NCBI GenBank assembly: GCA_029846755.1
Contig: JARWBI010000004.1
Span: 124,001-188,000 of the forward strand
Origin: Falsirhodobacter flavus
GTDB lineage: Bacteria; Pseudomonadota; Alphaproteobacteria; Rhodobacterales; Rhodobacteraceae
Direction of reading: 5' to 3'
Length of the DNA stretch: 64,000 nucleotides
Numbering within the stretch: position 1 is the stretch's first letter; each line of letters starts with the position of its first letter. The position numbers and the translations under genes were made by a program. Below are positions 43,211 through 51,434 of the stretch, one piece after another. The notes below the pieces were generated by a model, which did no database searches, was not told the origin of the DNA, and saw nothing but the letters and a program-made list of their open reading frames with translations.

Positions 43211-44518
43211 ATGACCGATTTTTTCGCAGGCATTCCGCAGGTCCGCTACGAAGGCCCGGACAGCACCAACGACTTCGCCTTTCGCCATTACGACCCGGAC
43301 GAGGTGGTGCTGGGCAAGCCGCTGAAGGATCATCTGCGCTTTGCCGTCGCGTGGTGGCATAGTTTTGCATGGGAAGGCGGCGATCCCTTCGGCGGCCAGA
43401 CGTTCGAGCGTCCGTGGCATCCGCAGGACGATATGGGCCGCGCCAAGATGAAGGCCGACACCGCGTTCCGGATGTACGACATCCTGGGCGTCCCCTTCTA
43501 TTGCTGGCACGATGCCGATATCCGCCCCGATCAGGGAAACTTCGCCGGAAACCTGCGGACGCTGGAGGAGATCACCGACTACATGGCCGAAAAGCAGGCG
43601 GCGACGGGGGTGCGCTGTCTTTGGGGCACGGCCAACATGTTCAGCCACCGCCGCTGGATGTCGGGTGCGGCGACGAACCCCGATCCCGACGTCTTCGCTT
43701 TCGCCGCCGCGACCGTGAAATCCTGCATGGACGCGACGCAGAAGCTGGAGGGCGAGAATTACGTCCTCTGGGGCGGGCGCGAGGGGTATGAGACGCTGCT
43801 GAACACCGACATGAAGCAGGAACTGGACCATATGGGCCGGTTCCTGTCGATGGTGGTCGAATACAAGCACAAGATCGGCTTCAAGGGCACGATCCTTGTG
43901 GAACCGAAGCCGCAGGAGCCCTCGAAGCACCAATACGACTACGACGCCGCGACCTGCTTCGGCTTCCTGCAGAAATACGGGCTGGAGAAGGAGGTGAAGC
44001 TGAACCTCGAGCAAGGCCACGCCATCCTTGCGGGCCACAGTTTCGAGCATGAACTGGCGACGGCGGCGGCCCTTGGCGTTCTGGGGTCCATCGACATGAA
44101 TCGGAACGACTACCAGACCGGCTGGGACACAGACCAATTCCCGAACAACGTCCCCGAGGTCGCGCTGGCCTATTACGAGGTGCTGCGCGCGGGCGGGTTC
44201 ACCACGGGCGGCACGAATTTCGACGCCAAGGTGCGACGTCAGAGCCTCGACCCCGAGGATCTGATCCTTGCCCATGTGGGGGCGATGGATGTCTGCGCCC
44301 AAGGGCTCAAGGCGGCGGCCCGGATGATCGAGGACGGCGCGCTGGAAGACGCCCGCCGCGCCCGCTATGCCGGGTGGGAGACGCCGGACGCGCAGGCGAT
44401 GCTGGGATCGACGCTGGAGGACGTGGCAGCGCGGGTGCTGAAGGGCGACGTCAACCCGCAGCCCCGGTCCGGGCGGCAGGAGCGGCTGGAGAATATCTGG
44501 AACCGCATTCTGGGCTAA
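43211..44518 (+). CDS. xylA: Xylose isomerase
   Basis: This 435-residue enzyme converts D-xylose to D-xylulose. The active-site segments [15 protein letters not shown] (catalytic His), [30 protein letters not shown] (metal Glu/Asp) and [19 protein letters not shown] are all intact. So is [19 protein letters not shown]. It is the class-II long form. The start at 43211 has GAGGAGACAAG upstream. No xylulokinase, xylose transporter or XylR gene is adjacent, so the rest of the pathway must lie elsewhere. A terminator follows. Confidence 0.96.
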   Translation: MTDFFAGIPQVRYEGPDSTNDFAFRHYDPDEVVLGKPLKDHLRFAVAWWHSFAWEGGDPFGGQTFERPWHPQDDMGRAKMKADTAFRMYDILGVPFYCWHDADIRPDQGNFAGNLRTLEEITDYMAEKQAATGVRCLWGTANMFSHRRWMSGAATNPDPDVFAFAAATVKSCMDATQKLEGENYVLWGGREGYETLLNTDMKQELDHMGRFLSMVVEYKHKIGFKGTILVEPKPQEPSKHQYDYDAATCFGFLQKYGLEKEVKLNLEQGHAILAGHSFEHELATAAALGVLGSIDMNRNDYQTGWDTDQFPNNVPEVALAYYEVLRAGGFTTGGTNFDAKVRRQSLDPEDLILAHVGAMDVCAQGLKAAARMIEDGALEDARRARYAGWETPDAQAMLGSTLEDVAARVLKGDVNPQPRSGRQERLENIWNRILG

Positions 44519-44551
44519 GCGCGGGAATTGCCTTTCCGAACAATACAGTTC

Positions 44552-44581
44552 AATCCCCGCCATAGTGCGGGGATTTCCTTT
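44552..44581 (+). terminator. Intrinsic terminator after xylA
   Basis: A 9-bp stem AATCCCCGC / GCGGGGATT (44552-44560 and 44567-44575) has a 6-nt loop and is followed by TCCTTTT. It lies 33 bp after the xylA stop. Confidence 0.88.
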
Positions 44582-44592
44582 TGCAACCCAGC

Positions 44593-44617
44593 AGGCGTTG
44601 CGCTACTGGCAACGCCT
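44593..44617. promoter_or_regulatory. Palindrome upstream of the DUF3100 operon, candidate LysR operator
   Basis: Perfect 9-bp arms AGGCGTTGC and GCAACGCCT are separated by GCTACTG. The inner part has the T-N11-A shape (TTGC-N7-GCAA) of LysR-type binding sites. It is about 83 bp upstream of the DUF3100 start and downstream of the xylA terminator, so it is well placed to control this operon through the LysR protein encoded at 47189. No T-run follows, which argues against a terminator. Confidence 0.55.
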
Positions 44618-44699
44618 CGTTCCATTAAACGCACTGTCGTCATCGTCACGCAAGTTTCATAATCAGCCAAAAAACATAAACACCAACAGGAGAAAGCTG

Positions 44700-45506
44700 A
44701 TGTCCCAATCCCGGGCCCTTGGCGCGGATACGTTCGTGCTGCATGGCATCGTGCTTGCCATCGTCATCGTCGCCGAAGCGATCGGCGTGTTGCGTATACC
44801 GATCGGCATCGCCGCGATCGTTTTGCTGCCGATGCTTTACGCATTCGCGATGGGCATTGCGATCAACCCCAACATCACCCGGGCGACCGCGCGTTACCTG
44901 ACGCCGCGCGTGCAGAAATTCGCCGGCGGCATGATCACCATCGCGATCACGCCCTTCGTTGCGAAATTCGGCACCACCGTCGGCCCGCAGATCGACGCGA
45001 TCATCGAGGCCGGTCCCGCGCTGATCCTGCAGGAGATCGGCAACCTCGGCACCATCGTCATCGCCTTCCCGGTCGCGGTCTATCTGCTGGGCATGGGGCG
45101 CGAGACGGTCGGCGCGGTCTATTCCATCGACCGCGAGCCGAACCTTGCGCTGATCGCGGAAAAATACGGGCTCGACTCGCCGGAAGGCGCGGGTGTCATG
45201 GGCGTCTATGCCACAGGCACGCTGATCGGGACGTTCATCTTCGCCATCATGCCGACGCTGATCCATGCGATGGGCGTGTTCGACATCCGCGCGCTGGCCA
45301 TGTCCTGCGGCGTGGGGTCGGGGTCGATGCTGGCGGCCTGCACCGGCGCGCTGACCACGGCGGTGCCGGAACAGAAGGACCTGATCCTTGGTCTTGCGGG
45401 CGCGTCGAACGTGCTGACCTATGCCACGGGGCTGTATGTCGGGCTGTTCATCGCCCTGCCGCTGACGCAATGGCTGTTCCGCAAGGCGCGGCCGGAACTT
45501 TACTGA
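44700..45506 (+). CDS. DUF3100 multi-pass membrane protein
   Basis: The 268-residue integral membrane protein has about seven to eight hydrophobic segments and conserved-looking Gly/Thr-rich loops: VAKFGTTVGPQIDAI, LQEIGNLGTIVIAFPVAV and SCGVGSGSMLAACTGAL. It matches the uncharacterised DUF3100 family by length and pattern. The ATG at 44700 with AGGAGAAAGC upstream is chosen. An open frame further upstream runs through the operator. The following gene encodes a small membrane partner, so together they probably form a two-subunit carrier. The amidohydrolase and dehydrogenases that follow suggest uptake of an acylated or amidated acid, as an inference. Confidence 0.75.
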   Translation: MSQSRALGADTFVLHGIVLAIVIVAEAIGVLRIPIGIAAIVLLPMLYAFAMGIAINPNITRATARYLTPRVQKFAGGMITIAITPFVAKFGTTVGPQIDAIIEAGPALILQEIGNLGTIVIAFPVAVYLLGMGRETVGAVYSIDREPNLALIAEKYGLDSPEGAGVMGVYATGTLIGTFIFAIMPTLIHAMGVFDIRALAMSCGVGSGSMLAACTGALTTAVPEQKDLILGLAGASNVLTYATGLYVGLFIALPLTQWLFRKARPELY

Positions 45507-45516
45507 GGGGACGATC

Positions 45517-46014
45517 ATGGCAAACACAGAAAACCTGACCCTCGACATCGAGAGCGTGGACGAGCGCAAGGCCAATGTGGGCGAGACGGCGCTGCTGCTG
45601 CTGATCGCCTGCGTCATCGGCACCATCGCCAACTATGTCGCGACCGGCGTCGGCGCGCTGGAGGCGTTTCCCGGCATGGCGATCCTGTTCGCCTGTTCGG
45701 TCGCAGGGCTGCTGATGGCGCGCTTCGTGCCCTTGGCGCTGCCTTCGGTCGCGTGGGTGTCGCTGTTCGCGATCGTCATCACCATCCCCGGCTTTCCGGG
45801 ATCGGCATGGGTGGTCGAACAGGCGACGAAGATCAACTTCCTGTCGCTGGCAACCCCGGCGCTGGCCTATGGCGGGCTTGCCCTTTCAGCGAAAGAGTTC
45901 GCCATTGCCAGGAAATCCGGCTGGAAGATCGTCATCGTCGCCATCTGCGTCATGCTGGGCACCTATCTTGGCTCGGTCGTCATCGCCGATCTGACGCTTC
46001 GGTTCTTCTCGTGA
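45517..46014 (+). CDS. Small membrane protein, partner of the DUF3100 protein
   Basis: The 165-residue protein has a soluble acidic N-terminus (about 1-22) and about four to five membrane helices, among them TALLLLIACVIGTIANYVATGVGAL and WKIVIVAICVMLGTYLGSVVI. I do not recognise a named family. It begins 10 bp after the DUF3100 stop, and its own stop overlaps the GTG of the amidohydrolase (GTGA), so the three are one translational unit. The size ratio resembles two-component small/large membrane carriers. Function is not assigned. Confidence 0.75.
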   Translation: MANTENLTLDIESVDERKANVGETALLLLIACVIGTIANYVATGVGALEAFPGMAILFACSVAGLLMARFVPLALPSVAWVSLFAIVITIPGFPGSAWVVEQATKINFLSLATPALAYGGLALSAKEFAIARKSGWKIVIVAICVMLGTYLGSVVIADLTLRFFS

Positions 46015-47156
46015 TCCCTGCCGCCCATATCGCCGAGGCCGTCGAATGGCGGCGGCAGATTCACCGCAACCCGGAACTTGCGTTCGAGGAGCATGAAACC
46101 GCCGCTTTCATCGCCGCAAAACTGGGCGAATGGGGCTATGACGTGGCGACGGGTGTGGGCCGCACCGGGGTCGTCGCCTCGATGACCAAGGGCACGGGCA
46201 ACCGTGCTCTCGGCATCCGTGCGGATATCGACGCGCTTCCGATCACGGAGGCGTCGGGGGCCGAATGGTCATCGCAGCAACCGGGTCGGGCGCATTCCTG
46301 CGGGCATGACGGGCACATCGCCGCTGCGCTGGCCGCCGCCCGCGCGCTGGCCGAAGCAGACTTCGACGGCACCTTGCGTTTCATCTTCCAACCCGCCGAG
46401 GAAAACGAGGGTGGCGGGCGCGAAATGGTGGCGGATGGTCTGTTCACCCGGTTCCCGGTCGATGCCGTCTATGCCATGCACAACTGGCCGGGGCTGCCGC
46501 CCGGAACGCTGGTCGCCCGCGACCGTGAGATGATGGCCGCCCTCGGCACGTTCGAGGTTTCGCTGACCGGGCGCGGTGCGCATGGCGCAATGCCGCACGA
46601 GGGGGCGGACACGCTTCTGGCGGCTTCCCATATCGTTACAGCACTGCAATCCATCGCGGCGCGCAATGTCAGCCCGCTGCGGTCTTCGGTCGTGTCGGTC
46701 ACGCAGATCCATGGCGGCGACGCGTGGAACGTGCTGCCCGAACAGGCGGTGATCCGCGGCACGACCCGCTGGTTCGACCCCGAGATCGGCGATCTGATCG
46801 AAGCGCGGATGCGGGCCATCGTCACCTCCGTTGCGGCGGCCTTCGACTGCACCGCCGATCTGCGATACGAGCGCCGCTATCCCTCCACGCTGAACACGCC
46901 GGACAATGCCGCGCTGGTCCGCCGTCTGGGCGCCGAGGCGGGGCTGGAGGTGGTGGACACCGATCCCAGCATGGCGGCCGAGGATTTCGCATTCATGCTG
47001 AATCATGTGCCGGGCTGCTACTTCTGGATGGGCGCCGCGAAAGAGGGTGCCAATCCCGGTCTGCATTCGCCGCGTTTCGACTTCAACGACGTGATCCTCG
47101 GGCCCGCAGCCGCCTTCTGGGTCCGGCTGGCGCAGGCCGAACTGGGCGGCGCTTGA
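46011..47156 (+). CDS. M20-family amidohydrolase (hippurate/IAA-amino acid hydrolase type)
   Basis: The 381-residue zinc amidohydrolase has WRRQIHRNPELAFEEHETAAFI at the start, then the metal-site segment HSCGHDGH and FIFQPAEENEGGGREM with the catalytic Glu pair. The dimerisation-domain motif GRGAHGAMPHEGADTLLA and a final GLHSPRFDFND follow. Such enzymes cleave N-acyl amino acids or aromatic amides. GTG at 46011 is the start, overlapping the preceding stop. The product acids are candidates for the dehydrogenases downstream. Confidence 0.9.
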   Translation: MIPAAHIAEAVEWRRQIHRNPELAFEEHETAAFIAAKLGEWGYDVATGVGRTGVVASMTKGTGNRALGIRADIDALPITEASGAEWSSQQPGRAHSCGHDGHIAAALAAARALAEADFDGTLRFIFQPAEENEGGGREMVADGLFTRFPVDAVYAMHNWPGLPPGTLVARDREMMAALGTFEVSLTGRGAHGAMPHEGADTLLAASHIVTALQSIAARNVSPLRSSVVSVTQIHGGDAWNVLPEQAVIRGTTRWFDPEIGDLIEARMRAIVTSVAAAFDCTADLRYERRYPSTLNTPDNAALVRRLGAEAGLEVVDTDPSMAAEDFAFMLNHVPGCYFWMGAAKEGANPGLHSPRFDFNDVILGPAAAFWVRLAQAELGGA

Positions 47157-47188
47157 CAGGTTCCGCCGTGGGCGCTCATCGTGACGCG

Positions 47189-48088
47189 ATGATGACCTTC
47201 GATCGCCGCGATATCCGCATCTATCTGGCCGTGCATCGCCACGGCTCGATCCGGGCGGCGGCGGATTCCCTGGGCGTCGCGCCCTCCGCCGTGTCGCGCC
47301 AGATTGCCGAGATGGAGAGCCAGATCGGCGTCGCGCTTCTGGACCGCACCTCGCGCGGGGTCAGCCTGACCGATGCGGGGCGGCTGGTGCTGGAACACAT
47401 GCGCCATGTGGTCGAGGAAGCTGGATACCTGACCGAACAGTTGGCAGACCTGCGCGGCATCCAGCAACGCGACGTCCGCATCCACTGCGGCGAGGGCTTC
47501 CTTGCCGATTTCATGCAGAACGGTCTTGGCGGCTTCATGAGTGCGCATGTGCGGTATGAGCTGCTGATCGGATCGACGGATGCGGTGGTCTCGGCGCTCG
47601 CCAATGGCGAAAGCGACATCGGCATCGCCTATAACCCGCCGGTCACGGGGGCGGTGCGCTCGATCGCCTCGGCCCGCCATCCGCTCTGCGTGGTGATGCC
47701 GCCGGGCCATCCGCTGGCGGCGATGAAGGCGGTGCGGCTGGCCGATTGCGCGCCGTTTCCGGTGGCGCTTCTGCCCAAGGGGCATGGCACGACGGATCTT
47801 CTGATGCGCGTCGCGTCGGACAGCGGCATCGCGCTGCGGGCGCAGTTGATGACCACTTCCATCGACGCGCTGCGGCGGTTCGTGACGGCGGGGCTGGGGC
47901 TGGCCTTCCTGCCCCGCGCCTCGGTCGCGATGGAAGAGGCGGTGGAGCTGCGCGAGTTGTCGGATGCCGCGCTGTCGGGCGCGTCGGCGCATCTGATGGT
48001 GCGGGCGCGGCGCAGGCTTCCCGCCTCGGTCGAACAGTTGGCGCGGCATCTGGAAGGCGCGATGGCCAGTTTCGCGCCGCGTTGCTGA
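47189..48088 (+). CDS. LysR-family transcriptional regulator
   Basis: The 299-residue regulator has an N-terminal winged helix-turn-helix (about 4-63, IYLAVHRHGSIRAAADSLGVAPSAVSRQIAEME...). An effector-binding domain follows (about 90-290), including SALANGESDIGIAYNPP and FVTAGLGLAFLPR. It is co-directional with the operon it sits in, unlike the usual divergent LysR layout, so it probably regulates the operon from the palindrome at 44593-44617. Two ATGs in a row (47189 and 47192) are equally possible starts. Confidence 0.9.
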   Translation: MMTFDRRDIRIYLAVHRHGSIRAAADSLGVAPSAVSRQIAEMESQIGVALLDRTSRGVSLTDAGRLVLEHMRHVVEEAGYLTEQLADLRGIQQRDVRIHCGEGFLADFMQNGLGGFMSAHVRYELLIGSTDAVVSALANGESDIGIAYNPPVTGAVRSIASARHPLCVVMPPGHPLAAMKAVRLADCAPFPVALLPKGHGTTDLLMRVASDSGIALRAQLMTTSIDALRRFVTAGLGLAFLPRASVAMEEAVELRELSDAALSGASAHLMVRARRRLPASVEQLARHLEGAMASFAPRC

Positions 48089-48173
48089 TCGCGCAACGCG
48101 ACGTTCGCCGCAGGGCTGCTAGCGCGGCACGGGCGCGTGGATGATCCTGAAGGGATCGACAGGAAGGAACACA

Positions 48174-49043
48174 ATGACAAAAGATATCACGGTGGGCGTC
48201 GTCGGGCTTGGCGCGATGGGGCTGGGCATGGCCGCATCCGCTGCCCGCGCGGGCTTCCGCACCTTGGGATATGACCTTACGCCAGCCCGCGCCGATCTGG
48301 CGCGCGAGGCGGGGGTGGAGCCGGTCGCGACACTGGACGAGGTTTTTGCCGCCGACCGCATCGTCTTCTCGCTGCCCACGGCGCAAGACGTCGCGGGTGT
48401 GGTAGATCGTATGGCCGCCACGCTTGAAGGCCGCGCGCGCATCGTCATCATCGACACGTCTACGTCGGAGCCGCAGGTGACGCGCGCGCTGGCGGAACGG
48501 CTGGCGGCGATGGGGCACGGGTTTCTGGACGCGCCGGTGTCGGGCGGCCCTGCCGGGGCGGCCAAGGGCGCGCTGACCATGATGATCGGCGGCAGCGCGG
48601 GCGATCTGGCCGATGCGCAGCCGGTGATCGATGCGCTGTCGGCCAAGGCGATCCATGTGGGCGACTCCGGCGCGGGCAACGTGGCCAAGCTGGTGAACAA
48701 CCTGCTGTGCGCCGCGCATATGGTGACCACCGCCGAAGGGCTGCGTCTGGCCGAGGCGGCTGGCATTTCCGCGGCATCGACGCTGAACGTGCTGAACGCG
48801 GCGTCGGGGCGCACGATGCTGTCCGAGGTGCATTTCCCGACATGGGTGATGAACGAAGGCTTCGACAGCGGCTTCACCATGGCGCTGATGCAAAAGGACG
48901 TGCGGCTGGCGCGGAAGCTGGCCGAGGATACCGGCACCGAGATGCCCCTGACCGCGAAGGCGGCGCAGCTTTGGGCGGACGCCCCCTTTGCGGGCACCGA
49001 GGATTTCACCCGCATGGGCGATTTCCGCAAGAAAGGACACTGA
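48174..49043 (+). CDS. NAD(P)-dependent beta-hydroxyacid dehydrogenase
   Basis: The 289-residue enzyme belongs to the 3-hydroxyisobutyrate / tartronate-semialdehyde reductase family. The Rossmann motif VGLGAMGLGMA (about 8-18), substrate-binding DAPVSGGPAGAAKGALTMMIGG and catalytic GAGNVAKLVNNLLCAAH with its Lys are intact. AGGAAGGAAC precedes the ATG at 48174. It is followed after 1 bp by the aldehyde dehydrogenase, so the pair may oxidise a hydroxyacid to a semialdehyde and then to an acid. The exact substrate is unknown. Confidence 0.87.
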   Translation: MTKDITVGVVGLGAMGLGMAASAARAGFRTLGYDLTPARADLAREAGVEPVATLDEVFAADRIVFSLPTAQDVAGVVDRMAATLEGRARIVIIDTSTSEPQVTRALAERLAAMGHGFLDAPVSGGPAGAAKGALTMMIGGSAGDLADAQPVIDALSAKAIHVGDSGAGNVAKLVNNLLCAAHMVTTAEGLRLAEAAGISAASTLNVLNAASGRTMLSEVHFPTWVMNEGFDSGFTMALMQKDVRLARKLAEDTGTEMPLTAKAAQLWADAPFAGTEDFTRMGDFRKKGH

Positions 49044-49044
49044 C

Positions 49045-50583
49045 ATGCTGACCATCGACGCCGAGGCGCAATCCGCCCGCATCCTCGAACTTTTCCGCGA
49101 AATCTTTCCGGGCGCGGATATCGGCAGCTTCATCGGGGGCGAGATCGTCGCCGGGTCGGGCGCGTCTCTGGACCTGACCGACCCTGCATCGGGACAGGTC
49201 TTCGCCAGCTTTGCCGATGCGGGCGCGGCGCAGATTGACGCCGCCATGGACGCCGCCGAGGCTGCGCAGCGCGAATGGATGGCGATGCCCGCCGCCGCAC
49301 GGGGCCGCATCATGTGGGCCATCGCGGGCCAGATCCGCGCCCATGCCCCTATCATCGCGGAAATCGAAAGCCGTTCCGCCGGACGCCCCATCCGCGACAT
49401 TCGCGGCGAGGCGCTGCGCGTGGCCGAGATGTTCGAGTATTACGCGGGCTGGTGCGACAAGATCTATGGCAACACCATTCCCGTGCCCTCCAGCCACTTC
49501 AACTATACCAGGCAGGAACCCATCGGCGTGGTGATGCAGATCACGCCGTGGAACGCGCCGCTGTTCACCGGTGGCTGGCAGATCGCGCCCGCCATCTGTG
49601 CCGGGAACGGTGTGGTCATCAAACCGTCGGAACTGACGCCGCTGTCCACGCTGATCCTTGGCCGGATGTGCGAGCTGGGCGGCGCGCCGCGCGGTCTGGT
49701 CAACGTCATCGCCGGGGCGGGGCCGACGGCGGGGCAGGCGGGCGTCACGCATCCGAAGACGGGTCTGGTGGTCTTCGTCGGATCGGCGCAGGCGGGGTCG
49801 GCCATCGCGGCGGCAGCGGCGAAGAACACTGTTCCCTGCGTTCTGGAACTGGGCGGCAAATCGGCGAACATCGTGTTCCCGGATGCCGACCTCGACCGTG
49901 CCATCGTGGGCGCACAGGCCGCGATCTTTGCGGGCGCGGGACAAAGCTGCGTCGCGGGCTCGCGTCTGCTGGTCCATACCTCGGTGCGTGATCGTTTCGT
50001 CGACGCCTATGCCGATGCCGCGAGCCGCATCGCCATTGGCCATCCCTTCGACGAAGGCACCCATGTCGGCCCGATCAACAACCTGCGCCAGTGGCAGAAG
50101 ATCGGCCAGATGGTGCAGGCCGGGGTCGCCGAAGGCGCGCATATCGCCGCTGGCGGCGCACGCCCCGAGGCGCTGGAAGGCACGGGCGGATTCTATTACG
50201 CGCCGACGATCCTTGACGGCGTCACCCCCGGCATGTCCGTCGCGCGCGAGGAAATCTTCGGCCCCGTGGTGTCGGTCCTGACCTTCGAGACCGAGGAGGA
50301 AGCCATCGCCCTGGCCAACGACAACCCTTACGGCCTTGCCGGGGCGGTCTGGACCGCCGACGTGGGCCGCGCACATCGGATAGCCGCCGCCGTCCGCGCA
50401 GGGACGTTCTGGGTCAACTCCTACAAGACGATCAACGTCTGCTCGCCCTTTGGGGGCTTCGGGCGGTCGGGCTATGGCCGGTCTTCGGGGGCAGAGGCGC
50501 TGATGGCCTATACCCAGACGAAAAGCGTCTGGGTGGAAACGGCGGAAAACCCGCCCGTCAGCTTTGGCTACGCTCCGGGCTGA
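49045..50583 (+). CDS. Aldehyde dehydrogenase family protein
   Basis: The 512-residue NAD(P)-dependent aldehyde dehydrogenase shows GVVMQITPWNAPLFTGGWQIAPA, then NGVVIKPSELTPLS and the catalytic ELGGKSANIVF (Glu). The active-site Cys is in AGQSCVAGSRLLV, and REEIFGPVVSVLTF and PFGGFGRSGYGR follow. Length and motifs are complete. It probably completes the catabolic route of the DUF3100 cluster by oxidising a semialdehyde or aldehyde. Its 3' end overlaps the convergent glycosyltransferase gene by 16 bp. Confidence 0.92.
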   Translation: MLTIDAEAQSARILELFREIFPGADIGSFIGGEIVAGSGASLDLTDPASGQVFASFADAGAAQIDAAMDAAEAAQREWMAMPAAARGRIMWAIAGQIRAHAPIIAEIESRSAGRPIRDIRGEALRVAEMFEYYAGWCDKIYGNTIPVPSSHFNYTRQEPIGVVMQITPWNAPLFTGGWQIAPAICAGNGVVIKPSELTPLSTLILGRMCELGGAPRGLVNVIAGAGPTAGQAGVTHPKTGLVVFVGSAQAGSAIAAAAAKNTVPCVLELGGKSANIVFPDADLDRAIVGAQAAIFAGAGQSCVAGSRLLVHTSVRDRFVDAYADAASRIAIGHPFDEGTHVGPINNLRQWQKIGQMVQAGVAEGAHIAAGGARPEALEGTGGFYYAPTILDGVTPGMSVAREEIFGPVVSVLTFETEEEAIALANDNPYGLAGAVWTADVGRAHRIAAAVRAGTFWVNSYKTINVCSPFGGFGRSGYGRSSGAEALMAYTQTKSVWVETAENPPVSFGYAPG

Positions 50584-51434
50584 TCGGCCTCGAAGGCGAG
50601 TTCCTCGGCGAACTCGACCATCAGCCTTGCATGGAGCGGGCCTGCGGCCTGCTCCACCGCGCGCATCGTTTCGGCGTATTGCGGCCAATCGGCAAGGAAG
50701 CGGAAACGGTGGTAATGCAGGATCGCGGGCCGCGCCTCCGGCTCCGGCGCGCGCTGCGAGATCGAGAAGTTGTATTCCACCGGCATCACGCTGTAGCGAT
50801 GGCCGAAACGCTTCAACGTCAGCGGCAGGGCGATCTGGTCCAGCCACGGGCGCTTGCCGCCGATCCGCAGGTCGTGGTCGATGTCCAGCGCCGTTTCCAG
50901 CCACTCGGCGCCGAAGCGCCCTTCGGGGAACAGGATCATCCCGGCGTTGAAATAGGGCAGCGATTCGGCCCGTTTGCGCCGGGTCAGGCGCACCCGGTCG
51001 GTGGGTATCGGCAGGTCGAAATGCGCATAGGCGCGGGCCCAGCGGTCATTCTCGGCCCCCCAGCTTGCAATGCCCTCGGGAACCAGTCCGATGCTGTCAT
51101 CCTGCCACGGCGCAAGGTCCAGCGGGGCTGCGCAGACCATGTCGGTATCAAGGAACAGCCCGTGCCCGCCCCCGCGGCGCGATGCGGTGGCAAGGATCTT
51201 GTTGCCATGGACATAGGGCTTCTTCCAAGGCCGTGGTGCCGGGTCGGGGATGCGCAGGTCCACGCCGCAGCGGTCCAGAAAGTCGCGGGTCGGTGGTGCC
51301 AGTGCCTCCGGCCCGTCGGGGACATAGGCGATCAGGGGAAAGCGGTCGCCGTTGTGCTGGCGCAGGGTGGCCACCAGCAGCAGCGCCTGCGCCTCCAGCC
51401 GACGGCCCTGGACGATGAAGAAGATGGTGGTCAT
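50568..51434 (-). CDS. Glycosyltransferase-like protein with DxD motif
   Basis: The 288-residue protein has a nucleotide-sugar-transferase look. The strand TIFFIVQGRRLEAQALLLVATLR is followed by YVHGNKILATASRRGGGHGLFLDTDMV with the DTD motif at 96-98. YFNAGMILFPEG and a C-terminal ILHYHRFRFL follow, in the order seen in GT-A enzymes such as GT8. The acceptor and sugar are unknown, and it has no signal or membrane helix. It overlaps the upstream glycosyltransferase gene by 4 bp (ATGA), forming a two-gene unit. Confidence 0.75.
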   Translation of the reverse strand: MTTIFFIVQGRRLEAQALLLVATLRQHNGDRFPLIAYVPDGPEALAPPTRDFLDRCGVDLRIPDPAPRPWKKPYVHGNKILATASRRGGGHGLFLDTDMVCAAPLDLAPWQDDSIGLVPEGIASWGAENDRWARAYAHFDLPIPTDRVRLTRRKRAESLPYFNAGMILFPEGRFGAEWLETALDIDHDLRIGGKRPWLDQIALPLTLKRFGHRYSVMPVEYNFSISQRAPEPEARPAILHYHRFRFLADWPQYAETMRAVEQAAGPLHARLMVEFAEELAFEADQPGA

